From: Campylobacter showae
GTDB lineage: Bacteria > Campylobacterota > Campylobacteria > Campylobacterales > Campylobacteraceae
Direction of reading: 5' to 3'
Length of the DNA: 64,000 bases
Assembly (NCBI RefSeq): GCF_900699785.1
Contig: NZ_LR535679.1
Coordinates: 496,001-560,000, forward strand
Under the pieces are notes generated by a model. The model had not been told where the DNA came from. It saw nothing but the letters and a program-made list of their open reading frames with translations, and searched no databases. Of the stretch, positions 1 through 7,880 are shown piece after piece. Position 1 is the first letter of the stretch; every line of letters starts with the position of its first letter. The position numbers and the translations under genes were made by a program.

Positions 1-651
1 AGCATCTATTTTTCGCCAAAAACCGACGTTACTATAATCTCCCTGAGGCAAAGCCACATTAGGTACGGCTTGCCCAAATCTAGCAAAGCTTGAGCTATCG
101 AAACCGTCTAGTTTATCAGCATCCAGTCCGCTTCCAGCTCCCATGTTTCCTGAAGACCAAACTGTGCCATCTACTGCCGGCATTGTTAAGATTTTGGGTG
201 AACCATTCATGTCTGGTTGCAGTATTCTTATGTTTTGTACTCCTCTTTGGGGTGAATAAACATCGATTGCACTGTCTATGAACCCCGAGATCGGTGCGGC
301 TTTTAGCCTTAGCTCTCCGCCCTCGTTATTTGAGCTTGAACTTCTACCCGCTCCGATGTCTCCGGTAAAGTACTGGATTTGGGTACTATCTAGTTTTGCA
401 AAGCTTGAGCTATCAAGCCCGTCTAGTTTGTCCGCATCCAATCCGCTATCCGTTCCGTCTATTTTTTTGATTTCTTCAAAGATTTTTGCAGGCGTTAGCG
501 CGTCCACTTTTTCTTTGAGGTAGCTAGTGCGGTTTGCCAGCTGTTTTGCTTGCTTGTTGCTTATACCGTCTACCCCGCCTACGACGGGGTCGGTTACCTC
601 GATTTGATATACGCCTTCTTCCCATCTGTTTTCTTCTTTTACGTTAGCCAC
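1..651 (-). CDS. phage tail fibre protein, N-terminal part (3' end outside window)
   Basis: An open frame of 217 codons runs off the left edge. I chose GTG at 651-649 because GGAG lies six bases upstream; an in-frame ATG at 663 is the alternative. The protein begins VANVKEENRW and carries two copies of a motif of the type GLDADKLDG-x-DSSSFA, at about residues 70-85 and 175-190. Such LDA-DKLDG repeats are typical of the shaft of tail fibre and collar proteins. The start overlaps the end of the gpI gene, matching the P2/Mu order I then fibre. It should mediate host receptor binding; the receptor-binding tip is not visible. Confidence 0.85.
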   Translation of the reverse strand, partial: MANVKEENRWEEGVYQIEVTDPVVGGVDGISNKQAKQLANRTSYLKEKVDALTPAKIFEEIKKIDGTDSGLDADKLDGLDSSSFAKLDSTQIQYFTGDIGAGRSSSSNNEGGELRLKAAPISGFIDSAIDVYSPQRGVQNIRILQPDMNGSPKILTMPAVDGTVWSSGNMGAGSGLDADKLDGFDSSSFARFGQAVPNVALPQGDYSNVGFWRKIDA

Positions 652-1198
652 TGTATACTCCATAATTGAATTGATCGTTATACTTTATTTGCCCGTTATA
701 CGTTACGCTATTAGCCGAATATTCTATGGCTACTAGCGTACATCTTACGGGCGCCGCGCTTTTTGCCGCATCGCTTATTTGTTTTGCTTTTTTCTTTGAG
801 AGCGGTACGCTAGCGATGATCGAATACTCCGCCCAGTGGGAGTTTGAACCGTAAAATCTACTTCTATCGTGTTTTATGCTTCCGTTATATTTTTGTCCCA
901 AATTTCCTTCCACTATTATCGCGCCGCTATCTATTGCATGAACCGCCTTTTTTACGGCGTAAAAAGTACCGCTATAGTAGTGAATCTTAAAAGCTTCCTT
1001 TATTAGGCCCCTAGCGCCCGTTTCGCCAAGCCCCTCTATATCCACGTCGTAGCTTTGAGCCAGTATAGGCAAAAGAGAAGCCGGGCAAGAGTCGGCCAGT
1101 ATATTTATCGCTCCCAAATCCAGATTATCAAGCCTTACTCCAAACAGCTCGTCAAATTTCTTGTCGAATTTACTTTTGTGATTCGGCAGCAAGTTCAT
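644..1198 (-). CDS. phage tail protein I (baseplate wedge component)
   Basis: This 184-residue protein matches the P2 gpI-type tail protein family by length and position directly after gpJ, and by its N-terminal pattern DLGAINILADSCPASLLPILAQ. This region normally anchors the fibre to the baseplate edge. It overlaps J by four bases (ATGA) and the fibre gene by a few codons, so translation is probably coupled. The C-terminal third is rich in Tyr/Asn and may be a fibre-binding surface, which is inference. It acts in the virion, not in the cell. Confidence 0.85.
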   Translation of the reverse strand: MNLLPNHKSKFDKKFDELFGVRLDNLDLGAINILADSCPASLLPILAQSYDVDIEGLGETGARGLIKEAFKIHYYSGTFYAVKKAVHAIDSGAIIVEGNLGQKYNGSIKHDRSRFYGSNSHWAEYSIIASVPLSKKKAKQISDAAKSAAPVRCTLVAIEYSANSVTYNGQIKYNDQFNYGVYSG

Positions 1199-2280
1199 AG
1201 CTCGGCCTTTTTATAGCTTAGAGAAAAACTTACTTTTATAAAGCTATCGTCTCCTACTTTGGTATCTGCGCTCGGAGTTATTAGCCTCGCCCTATATACT
1301 CCGCTTTTGTGAAGCGTAGAATATACGTAGCTTAAATTTAGATCTTCGCCGATAGAAAGAGAGCTTTTCGAACCTTTAATCTCCTTGTCGATGCTATCTT
1401 GCAAAAACATATCGGTTAGTTCCAGCTCGGCCCTAACCTCTATATTTTTTATCGTAGCGTTTTCTACTATAACCGTATCGGTTAGCGGTCTTACTTTCTC
1501 GCCGCTTAGGTAATCCGCCACGCTTTGTCTGGTCTCTTCGCTCATATCGCTAGTTTTTAGGTATACCTTTACTATGCCCGGTCCCCCGTTTAGTACGCTG
1601 GCTTCTTCTACCTTTGCGTTTGCCGAAAGAGCGTGATAGATATAGGCCTTTTTGCTTCCCGCGGTACTAAATCTTTCAAGAGAAAGCACGGCTCTTTCCT
1701 TTAGCCTTTCGTCGCTTTCTACCTCCGCGCCACCCCCAAACTCGCTTAGTTGTTTTGCTTTTAGCACGAAAGGGAAAGGGGTTTGGATATATTCGCACTT
1801 TAGCGGGCTTGATTTTATAAATTTATCAAGCACCGATACGGCCGTAGTTTTTAGTTCTCCTTTTTTGACGATCGCCGTTTCTTTGACGTAGGCGACGTCG
1901 CCGTTGTCGCTAGTTAAAACGGTTCCGGCCGGAATTATCGTATCCGCATCTCTAGGAGTCGAAAGCGAAAGCTCGATACTAGCCGTCGGTTTTTCTCCTT
2001 TTAGGCGCTCTATGCCGTATATCGCCACGATATTGTCAAGATCGCTACCGCTAGAAAAAGGCAGCAGCATGGCTTTTACCGAGCTATTTATGCGAGCGCG
2101 TAAAAGCAGCTCGCGGTAAGCCAGCGTCTCAAGCAGGGCCGAGTAATTGTCGCTTTCAAGCAATGAAATTTCGTCATCGTTTAAATACGTTTTAAAGACG
2201 CCTTTGACGCTTTTTAAAATTTCGTCGTAGCTAAGCTCTTCGATTACGTTTGGAAAAGGTAAATTTTTTAAAAAGCTCAT
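1195..2280 (-). CDS. baseplate J family protein
   Basis: This 361-residue protein resembles P2 gpJ / Mu gp47 baseplate proteins. It has an N-terminal helical part, a central segment PAGTVLTSDNGDVAY typical of the family, and a late GGPGIVKVYLK strand. It forms the baseplate wedge together with W and I. It starts at an ATG that overlaps the end of the W gene by four bases, and it ends overlapping the start of I, all in one tightly packed late transcript. Confidence 0.9.
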   Translation of the reverse strand: MSFLKNLPFPNVIEELSYDEILKSVKGVFKTYLNDDEISLLESDNYSALLETLAYRELLLRARINSSVKAMLLPFSSGSDLDNIVAIYGIERLKGEKPTASIELSLSTPRDADTIIPAGTVLTSDNGDVAYVKETAIVKKGELKTTAVSVLDKFIKSSPLKCEYIQTPFPFVLKAKQLSEFGGGAEVESDERLKERAVLSLERFSTAGSKKAYIYHALSANAKVEEASVLNGGPGIVKVYLKTSDMSEETRQSVADYLSGEKVRPLTDTVIVENATIKNIEVRAELELTDMFLQDSIDKEIKGSKSSLSIGEDLNLSYVYSTLHKSGVYRARLITPSADTKVGDDSFIKVSFSLSYKKAEL

Positions 2281-2564
2281 AGCTCTATCCCTATCTCGTC
2301 GCCACTTGTGAGAGCGACCTTAAAATTTAGCCTATGGTCTTTTAGGCTTATTAACTTTACCTCGTCTATATTCGCTCTTTTTTCCCATCTTTCTACGGCT
2401 TCTATGACGTAGCAGGCAAGATCGGCTCTAAACTCGTCGTCTACCTTGCGGTCTATTAGCTCGAACAAGCGGCTGCCGTATTCGGGCAACATAACCCGCG
2501 AGCCTAGAGGCGTGAGCAAGATGTCTTTTATGCTTTCTTTTATATCCGCTAGATACTTTGCCAT
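2277..2564 (-). CDS. baseplate assembly protein W (gp25-like)
   Basis: A 95-residue protein of the GPW/gp25 family. The segment ILLTPLGSRVMLPEYGS is the family signature (TP-G-R-PEYG). T4 gp25-like proteins sit in the inner baseplate and start sheath polymerisation. It abuts the V gene upstream and overlaps J downstream by four bases. The order V-W-J-I is the P2-type baseplate operon. Confidence 0.92.
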   Translation of the reverse strand: MAKYLADIKESIKDILLTPLGSRVMLPEYGSRLFELIDRKVDDEFRADLACYVIEAVERWEKRANIDEVKLISLKDHRLNFKVALTSGDEIGIEL

Positions 2565-3190
2565 TAGTCCCTCGCCGCCCCGTTGTTTGTATGATTTGTT
2601 AGATCGCCTCTGCCGTCTCTTACGCTGCCGCCGAAACTTGCGTCGCCTCCCGTCGTTATAGACCCGGTTATTCTTACGTCCCCGTTTATCTCAAAGCTTC
2701 CGCTTGCGCCGCCATCGCCGGCCGTATTTATAGCGCCCTCTATGAACGTGTCGCCTAGTAGCTTTATGCTCGGGCTTTTTACGACGGTGTCGTTTGCCGT
2801 TACTATTACGTTTCTAGCGTTCAAATTTGCGTTTTCGCAGGTTATATTTATAGATTTCGGACTTTTGACTTCAAGCGTAGAGCTAGCCGTATCGTAGCTC
2901 ATGCTTACGCCGTCTTCAAAGCTTACGCGCACCTTTTTATCCGTCGGCTCCTCTTTATGCGCGCTTTGGTAGAGTCCGCGAAGTATGACGCCGCTGTTTA
3001 GGTTTCCTCTTACCGGCAAGACCAGCACCTGCTCGCCCGCTCTGATAGGAGAGAAGCTCACGGCAAAGGAGTTTGAAAAAGCTTGCAGCACGGGCAAAAA
3101 ATCGGTAACCATAGAGCCTACGGCTACTCTTGCCTTGTCGCCGCGAACCTCGCTGATCGTTGCGACTTCTATAAAATATTCTCTACTCAT
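2564..3190 (-). CDS. baseplate assembly protein V, membrane-piercing spike
   Basis: This 208-residue protein has an N-terminal OB-fold-like part (about residues 1-90, with VLVLPVRGNLNSGVILRGLY) and a C-terminal repetitive beta region rich in short V/I-T-G strands. That layout is expected of P2 gpV spikes. The end (TNHTNNGAARD) is short and polar with a His, resembling the metal-binding tip of such spikes, though the full His-x-His pattern is not seen. The gene overlaps the upstream membrane-protein gene by eight bases. Confidence 0.88.
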   Translation of the reverse strand: MSREYFIEVATISEVRGDKARVAVGSMVTDFLPVLQAFSNSFAVSFSPIRAGEQVLVLPVRGNLNSGVILRGLYQSAHKEEPTDKKVRVSFEDGVSMSYDTASSTLEVKSPKSINITCENANLNARNVIVTANDTVVKSPSIKLLGDTFIEGAINTAGDGGASGSFEINGDVRITGSITTGGDASFGGSVRDGRGDLTNHTNNGAARD

Positions 3191-3566
3191 CGCCGATATG
3201 CTCGCTAAATTTATTATTTTTAATAGGTCGCCTTCGTCTCACGTTTTGTTTTATCTCTTTTACGTCATCGTGAATTTCGTTTAGTTTTTGGCGGTTTGCG
3301 CCGTTTTCGGTGCGTAGCGTTTCTACCAGTTCTCTGGTAGCGGCCGTGTTGTTATTTATAGCTTCGTTGCTTCTTACGGAAATATCCACCAAAATTTCGG
3401 CGTTTTTGTTTGCGGTTTTGTTTAGTAGCCAAAAGATTACCACGAAGACGATAAAGCCGAAAATCACCATAAAGACCAAAAACTCATTCGTCCCCCAAGC
3501 TCCCGCCGAGTTGATAAGTCCCGTAGTTTCTTTAATCTCGTCGCTAAAATTTAGGCTATTTTCCAT
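3183..3566 (-). CDS. phage single-pass membrane protein, holin candidate
   Basis: This 127-residue protein has one strong membrane segment at about residues 28-48 (FLVFMVIFGFIVFVVIFWLL), preceded by a short polar stretch and followed by a long charged helical tail with a basic cluster (RRRR). It lies directly after the Rz1-like lipoprotein gene and before V, so it is part of the lysis cassette. No other gene in the cassette looks like a holin, so this is the best candidate, by position and topology only. An alternative is a baseplate- or tail-associated membrane anchor. Confidence 0.6.
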   Translation of the reverse strand: MENSLNFSDEIKETTGLINSAGAWGTNEFLVFMVIFGFIVFVVIFWLLNKTANKNAEILVDISVRSNEAINNNTAATRELVETLRTENGANRQKLNEIHDDVKEIKQNVRRRRPIKNNKFSEHIGDE

Positions 3567-3567
3567 T

Positions 3568-3804
3568 TTATTCCTTTATCCCCAGGCATTGTTTCAGTTT
3601 TTTTTCGCAATCGCGGTAATAAACAGCAATCTTCTTGTCCGTCTCAAACGTGCCATCATTTTTGGGCTTTTGCGGCATTTTGGCATTGCACCTTACGGGT
3701 ACGTATTTTTCCTGATAGATAATATGCGGCTCACTCGTTTGAGGTTTGGCTGCGCAGCCCGTAAATATCAAAGCAAACAGACAAAAAATCCAAATCCTAA
3801 TCAC
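3568..3804 (-). CDS. Rz1-like outer-membrane spanin lipoprotein
   Basis: A 78-residue protein with a short N-terminal hydrophobic signal and a clear lipobox, LIFTGC, with the lipidated Cys at about residue 17. The mature part is short and charged. It overlaps the end of the Rz-like gene by eight bases. Spanin lipoproteins pair with an inner-membrane Rz partner and disrupt the outer membrane at the last step of lysis. Function rests on topology and position, since Rz1 proteins share little sequence. Confidence 0.75.
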   Translation of the reverse strand: MIRIWIFCLFALIFTGCAAKPQTSEPHIIYQEKYVPVRCNAKMPQKPKNDGTFETDKKIAVYYRDCEKKLKQCLGIKE

Positions 3805-4159
3805 GAAATAGCTCCTTATATGCAGCTAGTTCGGCCTCGCAGCTTTTATCTTTGACGTATATCTTCTTTATCCGCTCGGCCTCTTTTGACGGAGTATCGT
3901 CGATCTCTACCGCGGCGGCCTTTATAGCTTCGTTTTGCAAAGAAAGAGATACGTTGCAGGCATTTAGATTATTTTTTACCGTAGCGTAGTCCTTGGTCAG
4001 TCGCTCGTTTTTCTCTTTTACGCTTTCAAGGTCTTTAAACAAGACGGAATTTACGCTTTGGAGTTTTGAATTTTCGAGGAACAAATTTACGCAAGCAAAA
4101 CCCAAAAGTGCGGCCAAGGCAAAGCCTACAATCGGTAGTTTAGTTATCAAGTAGCCCAC
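3797..4159 (-). CDS. Rz-like inner-membrane spanin
   Basis: This 120-residue protein has an N-terminal membrane anchor (about residues 9-27, IVGFALAALLGFACVNLFL) followed by a predicted coiled coil to the C-terminus. This is the usual i-spanin plan. It starts with GTG and overlaps the end of the endolysin gene by about 20 bases; a TTG nine bases later is an alternative start. The next gene is the lipoprotein partner. Together they should link inner and outer membranes and fuse them once the endolysin has cut the wall. Confidence 0.72.
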   Translation of the reverse strand: MGYLITKLPIVGFALAALLGFACVNLFLENSKLQSVNSVLFKDLESVKEKNERLTKDYATVKNNLNACNVSLSLQNEAIKAAAVEIDDTPSKEAERIKKIYVKDKSCEAELAAYKELFRD

Positions 4160-4580
4160 TTAGCACCTTCTTTGCCCGGTTCGGCGTTTGTTTCGCCCAA
4201 AGAGAATTCATGCCGCTTTGATAGGCGGCTCTGTATTCGCCCACTCTTATATGGTGCATCGTGGTTACGAATTTTTTAACCTTTGAAACGCCTAGCTGAT
4301 AGGCCATTTCTATCACTACTTCTTGGACGTTTTTCGGTTTTTCCTTTAGCCAATCAAACGTCGCGAATACCGCGGCGGTTAGTTTTTCAAGCTTGAGCTC
4401 TAAAATTTTATCGGCCGTCGCTTTGCTCATAGGTTCGTATTTGCCGCCGTTTAGCGCTAGCTCGTCGGCCGTAAGCGCGGCAAGCAAAAAGCCGTAGCCC
4501 ACGGTCGGTCTTCCTAGGCTATCCTCGTACCTATGATCTTTAAGGCCCTCGTTTTCTTTGATTTTTTCTATTAAGGTCAT
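4140..4580 (-). CDS. endolysin, T4-lysozyme type (GH24)
   Basis: With the ATG at 4580 the catalytic pattern falls at Glu11, Asp20 and Thr26, exactly the numbering of T4 lysozyme. GGAGG also lies just upstream. This start is therefore preferred over an ATG twelve bases earlier, giving 146 residues. The enzyme cuts the glycan backbone of peptidoglycan. There is no signal peptide or SAR-type membrane segment, so it should need a holin for release. It is the first gene of the leftward lysis/baseplate transcript. Confidence 0.93.
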   Translation of the reverse strand: MTLIEKIKENEGLKDHRYEDSLGRPTVGYGFLLAALTADELALNGGKYEPMSKATADKILELKLEKLTAAVFATFDWLKEKPKNVQEVVIEMAYQLGVSKVKKFVTTMHHIRVGEYRAAYQSGMNSLWAKQTPNRAKKVLSGLLDN

Positions 4581-4730
4581 GGCGTCCTCCAAACTTTTGC
4601 CGCAATATTACGCCATGCCCGCCTCAGAAATCTATCACGATTTTTTGTTAAAAAACTTTGTCAAAGTCCTGTAATAGATTTTCGGCACAAAACAGCCCAT
4701 AATTCGCACAAAAATAATCAAAGGCGCTAA
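4581..4730. promoter_or_regulatory. divergent late control region between lysis/tail and head genes
   Basis: This 150-base gap separates the leftward endolysin gene from the rightward head genes, so it should hold both late promoters. It contains a 13-base palindrome ACTTTGTCAAAGT (4655-4667) and an outer inverted pair AAATCTAT (4628-4635) / ATAGATTT (4674-4681). A weak CATAAT at about 4699 could be the -10 for the rightward genes. By analogy with Mu, activation by a Mor/C-type protein binding a dyad is plausible, but that is inference. Confidence 0.5.
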
Positions 4731-5183
4731 ATGCTAGAAGAATTTGAAAAAGAACTGATAAACACGATTAAAGAAGCGGCCGAACCCAAAAACTCGGTAA
4801 CTAGAGCGTACCTGGGCGAGTTTAACAGTAAAGAAGAGATGGAGCTGCTGATAAAAGGCGGCGAGAGCTTCGTATTCGTAGAGTTCGTGGATGAAAAATA
4901 CGAAAACGTAGTAGAACGAAGCGCGACGTATAATATCCATATACTAGCCTGCACTTCAAACAAAAATCAAAATTACCGACAAGCCAATAAATTTAAAGCC
5001 TACGCTCTATGCGAGGCAATAGATGAAAGGCTAAGAAACTCGAATTTATGTAACGAGTTTAGGATAGAGCCCCAAAGCGCTAAGGCGTCGCTAAACGATA
5101 TTACCGACTACGGCTACGTTTACGTGCTCACCAGGCAGATACGAACGCAATTTTTAGAAAAGGACGAATTCTTATGCTCATAA
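4731..5183 (+). CDS. Mu gp37-like protein (DUF1834), head-tail connector region
   Basis: A 150-residue protein whose pattern (ESFVFVEFVDEKYEN early, then SATYNIHILACTSN and a late YGYVYVLTRQI strand) matches the DUF1834/gp37 family of Mu-like phages. These are thought to act in tail completion or head-tail joining. The start ATG has AAAGG upstream. Here it is the first gene of the rightward head operon, whereas in Mu it follows gp36, so gene order is rearranged. It overlaps the protease gene by ten bases. Confidence 0.7.
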   Translation: MLEEFEKELINTIKEAAEPKNSVTRAYLGEFNSKEEMELLIKGGESFVFVEFVDEKYENVVERSATYNIHILACTSNKNQNYRQANKFKAYALCEAIDERLRNSNLCNEFRIEPQSAKASLNDITDYGYVYVLTRQIRTQFLEKDEFLCS

Positions 5184-6022
5184 CCAAAGACTTAATCGCG
5201 TTAAAGGACGAGAAAGAAGAAGTTTTAAGCGAAATTTGCCTGGCCGTAACCGGCGTTTGGCAAGGACACGCCGGAGGAACGTTTAGTATAGACGCCGCCG
5301 ATATCGAAAAGATGAAACTAAATTTCGACAAGCGCAGCCTAGACATAGTGATCGACTACGAGCACCAAACTTTAAGCGGGGAGATAGCGCCCGCGGCGGG
5401 CTGGATAAAAGAGCTTTTTATAAAAGACGGCGCGCTTTACGGGCGCGTAAGTTGGACAGCCAAAGCAAAAGAATTTATCAAAAACGGCGAATATAAATAT
5501 CTTAGCCCGGTTTACGACTTTATGGGCGTAGACGAAAAAACCGGAGCTTGGCAGGGCTGCACGTTGCACTCCGCGGCGCTAACCAATAAGCCGTTTTTAG
5601 ATGAACTCGGAGAAGTAAGAGCGAATAAAAATTTCACAAAGGAGACGAACATGGATGATGCGAAAAATCCAAAAGGCGAGCCGCAGGCTCAGGCTGCTAC
5701 GCAAAACGGCGCGAACTATGAGGCTCAGATAGTCGAGCTTAAAAATCAGCTTGACGCCTCTAAACAAGAGGTTGCTGCGCTAAAAGAGCAACTAGCTCAA
5801 AGCGCGGTAGACACGGCTATTGTCGCAAACAAGCTTCAAGAAAGCCAAAAGCAGTGGGCGCTTAGCTACGCAAAGGCCGATTTAAACGGCTTTAATGAGT
5901 TTTTAAAAGGCGTTATGCCGCCGCAACAAAAAACGAGCATACCGAGTAACGATATGTTTGCCAACAAAAGCCAATCGGATGCAGAAATAGACGTCGTTAA
6001 ATTTGCATTAGGAGGAGAATAA
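5174..6022 (+). CDS. Mu gpI-like head maturation protease with scaffold domain
   Basis: This 282-residue protein of the Mu I-protein family has a protease domain at about residues 1-150, including IVIDYEHQTL and the later SAALTNKP segment. In the family these carry the catalytic His and Ser of a prohead serine protease. A C-terminal part (about 160-282), rich in Gln/Ala and coiled coil, is typical of a capsid scaffold. The gene overlaps the DUF1834 gene. An internal start yields the scaffold alone (see 5651). The protease should cleave scaffold and itself during head maturation. Confidence 0.85.
   Translation: MLITKDLIALKDEKEEVLSEICLAVTGVWQGHAGGTFSIDAADIEKMKLNFDKRSLDIVIDYEHQTLSGEIAPAAGWIKELFIKDGALYGRVSWTAKAKEFIKNGEYKYLSPVYDFMGVDEKTGAWQGCTLHSAALTNKPFLDELGEVRANKNFTKETNMDDAKNPKGEPQAQAATQNGANYEAQIVELKNQLDASKQEVAALKEQLAQSAVDTAIVANKLQESQKQWALSYAKADLNGFNEFLKGVMPPQQKTSIPSNDMFANKSQSDAEIDVVKFALGGE
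5651..6022 (+). CDS. capsid scaffold protein from an internal in-frame start (Mu gpZ analogue)
   Basis: Inside the protease gene an ATG at 5651 is preceded by AAAGGAGACGAAC, one of the best ribosome sites in the operon, and is in frame with the rest. The product would be 123 residues of polar, Gln/Ala-rich coiled coil ending just before the decoration-protein gene. Mu makes scaffold gpZ from an internal start in gene I in the same way. Initiation here is inferred from the Shine-Dalgarno site. Confidence 0.68.
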   Translation: MDDAKNPKGEPQAQAATQNGANYEAQIVELKNQLDASKQEVAALKEQLAQSAVDTAIVANKLQESQKQWALSYAKADLNGFNEFLKGVMPPQQKTSIPSNDMFANKSQSDAEIDVVKFALGGE

Positions 6023-6023
6023 A

Positions 6024-6350
6024 ATGTCTAACGAACAAAAAAAGCCAAAGACCATCGGAGACGTGGTCGTAAACAAGGTGCTCGGCGTTAACGCCAAAGT
6101 AGAGACCACTAAGGCCCTAGAGTGCGGAGCCGTGCTGTTTAGTATTAACGGCGGCGAGAGTTTTGCGGCCGTAACTAGCGACAACCAAACTACGACCATC
6201 GCAAACGCCCAAGCAGTATTCGGCGTGCTATGCGACAACGTAGAGGCCACCAAAGAAGCCGACGTGCTGGTGCTTGGCGAGGTAATGCTGGAAGGCGCCG
6301 CCGCGGAGCTAAAAACCGCACTATTCAAACAAAAAATTATAGTGAGATAA
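6024..6350 (+). CDS. head decoration protein (lambda gpD-like), probable
   Basis: A 108-residue protein directly before a lambda-E-type capsid gene. It shows KALECGAVLFSINGG, later NAQAVFGVLCDNVEA, and then DVLVLGEVMLEGAAA. This resembles the HDPD/decoration family, in which the protein covers threefold sites of the capsid. GGAGGAG precedes the ATG. Assignment rests on family-like pattern plus its place beside the capsid gene. Confidence 0.68.
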   Translation: MSNEQKKPKTIGDVVVNKVLGVNAKVETTKALECGAVLFSINGGESFAAVTSDNQTTTIANAQAVFGVLCDNVEATKEADVLVLGEVMLEGAAAELKTALFKQKIIVR

Positions 6351-6360
6351 GGAGATAAAA

Positions 6361-7329
6361 ATGGATGAACTTTTAAAAAAATTTACGGTCGAGGCGATGA
6401 CTGAGATCATAAATCAGACTAAGACCGATCAAAGTTTCATAACGGATACGTTTTTCAAAAAATGGACTCCGACGCTTTCCAATACCCATAACATTATCAT
6501 CGAAAAAGGCGCGGGCGTAATCCTTGAAAGCGTTAGCGAAAACGGAGAGCACTTGGTAACGAAAAATCCCGACCAAACTATCATCTCCGTACCGCTTCCT
6601 CGCTTCCCGCAGTATGATACGCTCCCGGCTAGCGAGATGAATTTGCTAAGAACGCTCAATACTCAAAGCGAGCAGCTTAAATCATTGTCTGCGGCTATCG
6701 GCAAAAAACTAGCTAGCCAAAAGAGCAATATCGCCAACACCGTAGAGTATATGGCCATAGGCGCTATTTTCGGCAAGGTAATGGACGGCAAAGGAAAAGT
6801 GTTGTTTGAGCTTAGCGCAAATAGAAAAGAGATAACTATCACGAATGCGACCAAGTTATTGGATTTGCTAAGCGATATCGAGGCCGCTCAAAAAGAGGTA
6901 TTAGGCGTTGCAAAGCCGTATATCGCGCTAGTAACGAGAGAGCTTTTTAGCGAGCTGCTTAAACTGGCCGAAGCCCAGGAGCTTCTAAAGCTAAAATCCT
7001 GCGAAGTCGTCGACAGTAACGGAGTTTTAACTCTTAAACTTTTCGGCAAGACCTTTATGCCTTACGATGCCTCGTACAAAAACACGAAAGGCAGAGATAC
7101 GAGCTACATGAGCGGCAAAAAAGGCGTAGTAGTGCCTTTGATGGACGACATCTTTGAGGTAGTTTATACGAGAGCAAACCATACGTCTGCCATCGGAAAG
7201 GCTCCGACGAAATTCTTCGCTGCGGCTCCGGAGGTGCTCGACAAAGGTATGGGCTGGGGCATTGTTAGCGAAAGCAGACCGCTTCCGATCTGCAATAGGC
7301 TTGACGCGATCATCGAGCTAAAAATGTAA
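6361..7329 (+). CDS. major capsid protein, lambda gpE-like family
   Basis: A 322-residue protein with the layout of the phage major capsid E family: an N-terminal arm, a PLPRFPQYDTLPASE segment, then a helical stretch with TVEYMAIGAIFGKVMDGKG, and a C-terminal part ending ESRPLPICNRLDAIIELKM. An expected strong ribosome site, AAGGAG, lies upstream. It follows the decoration gene, which fits the lambda D/E pair. Mu itself uses an unrelated gpT gene, so the capsid pair looks exchanged. Confidence 0.8.
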   Translation: MDELLKKFTVEAMTEIINQTKTDQSFITDTFFKKWTPTLSNTHNIIIEKGAGVILESVSENGEHLVTKNPDQTIISVPLPRFPQYDTLPASEMNLLRTLNTQSEQLKSLSAAIGKKLASQKSNIANTVEYMAIGAIFGKVMDGKGKVLFELSANRKEITITNATKLLDLLSDIEAAQKEVLGVAKPYIALVTRELFSELLKLAEAQELLKLKSCEVVDSNGVLTLKLFGKTFMPYDASYKNTKGRDTSYMSGKKGVVVPLMDDIFEVVYTRANHTSAIGKAPTKFFAAAPEVLDKGMGWGIVSESRPLPICNRLDAIIELKM

Positions 7330-7336
7330 CAAATCA

Positions 7337-7365
7337 ATTTAAAAGGGCTTCACGCCCTTTTAAAT
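7337..7365. terminator. strong hairpin after the capsid gene
   Basis: Perfect 12-base arms ATTTAAAAGGGC (7337-7348) and GCCCTTTTAAAT (7354-7365) with a five-base loop. It lies seven bases past the capsid stop. No T run follows, so it may protect the abundant capsid mRNA 3' end or attenuate reading into the next genes rather than fully stop transcription. Confidence 0.6.
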
Positions 7366-7389
7366 CAAAAACGACTAAAACTACGAGAA

Positions 7390-7469
7390 AAATATTTTAA
7401 ACGTTTTAACGCGCTTTTAACGCTCGCTAAAAGCCAATAACGAATACGGTCAAAAGGTTTAAAATATTT
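7390..7469. repeat. 13-base inverted repeat in the leader of the gp36-like gene
   Basis: AAATATTTTAAAC (7390-7402) pairs perfectly with GTTTAAAATATTT (7457-7469). The 54 bases between them contain TTTTAACGC twice. The right arm ends one base before the GGAG ribosome site of the next gene, so the fold could affect its translation. I see no gene in 7330-7481. Confidence 0.55.
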
Positions 7470-7481
7470 GGAGACAAAATA

Positions 7482-7880
7482 ATGGTTTTAACAAACGAGG
7501 ATCTACTAAAAGAAGTTTCTACTAGAGAGCTGCAAGAGCTCAGCGACTTTGAGGGAAGCGGCGCCGTTAATCAAAGCGTCATAGACGATAGCGTAAACGA
7601 TGCCTTGGCTTATATCTCCTCTTTCATCAAACTTCCGCAAAACCCTACGCCGCTATTAAAAGACATCGGCGTAAATTTGACTATTATCGAGCTCAAAAAG
7701 CGCAACAACTTCCCCAAAGAGGCGCTGAATGAGCAGATAGAAAAGATGGACGCTCTGCTTTTGAAGATGGCTAGCAAGAAGCTTCCGAGCCAAATAGAAG
7801 ACGATAGTGCGCCCAGGCTCGGCATAAGAGCGTTTAGGCACAGCGAGAAAAAAATGGACTTAAAGGATTTAAATGGCTGA
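7482..7880 (+). CDS. Mu gp36-like head completion protein (DUF1320)
   Basis: A 132-residue protein of the DUF1320 family, with the early pattern TNEDLLKEVSTRELQEL, then INQ/AVNQSVIDDSVNDALAYISS-like spacing and KLPQNPTPLLKDIGVNLTI. In Mu-like phages gp36 is thought to act at the head-tail joint. The ATG follows GGAG at seven to eight bases. It overlaps the following terminase small subunit gene by eight bases. Confidence 0.8.
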   Translation: MVLTNEDLLKEVSTRELQELSDFEGSGAVNQSVIDDSVNDALAYISSFIKLPQNPTPLLKDIGVNLTIIELKKRNNFPKEALNEQIEKMDALLLKMASKKLPSQIEDDSAPRLGIRAFRHSEKKMDLKDLNG

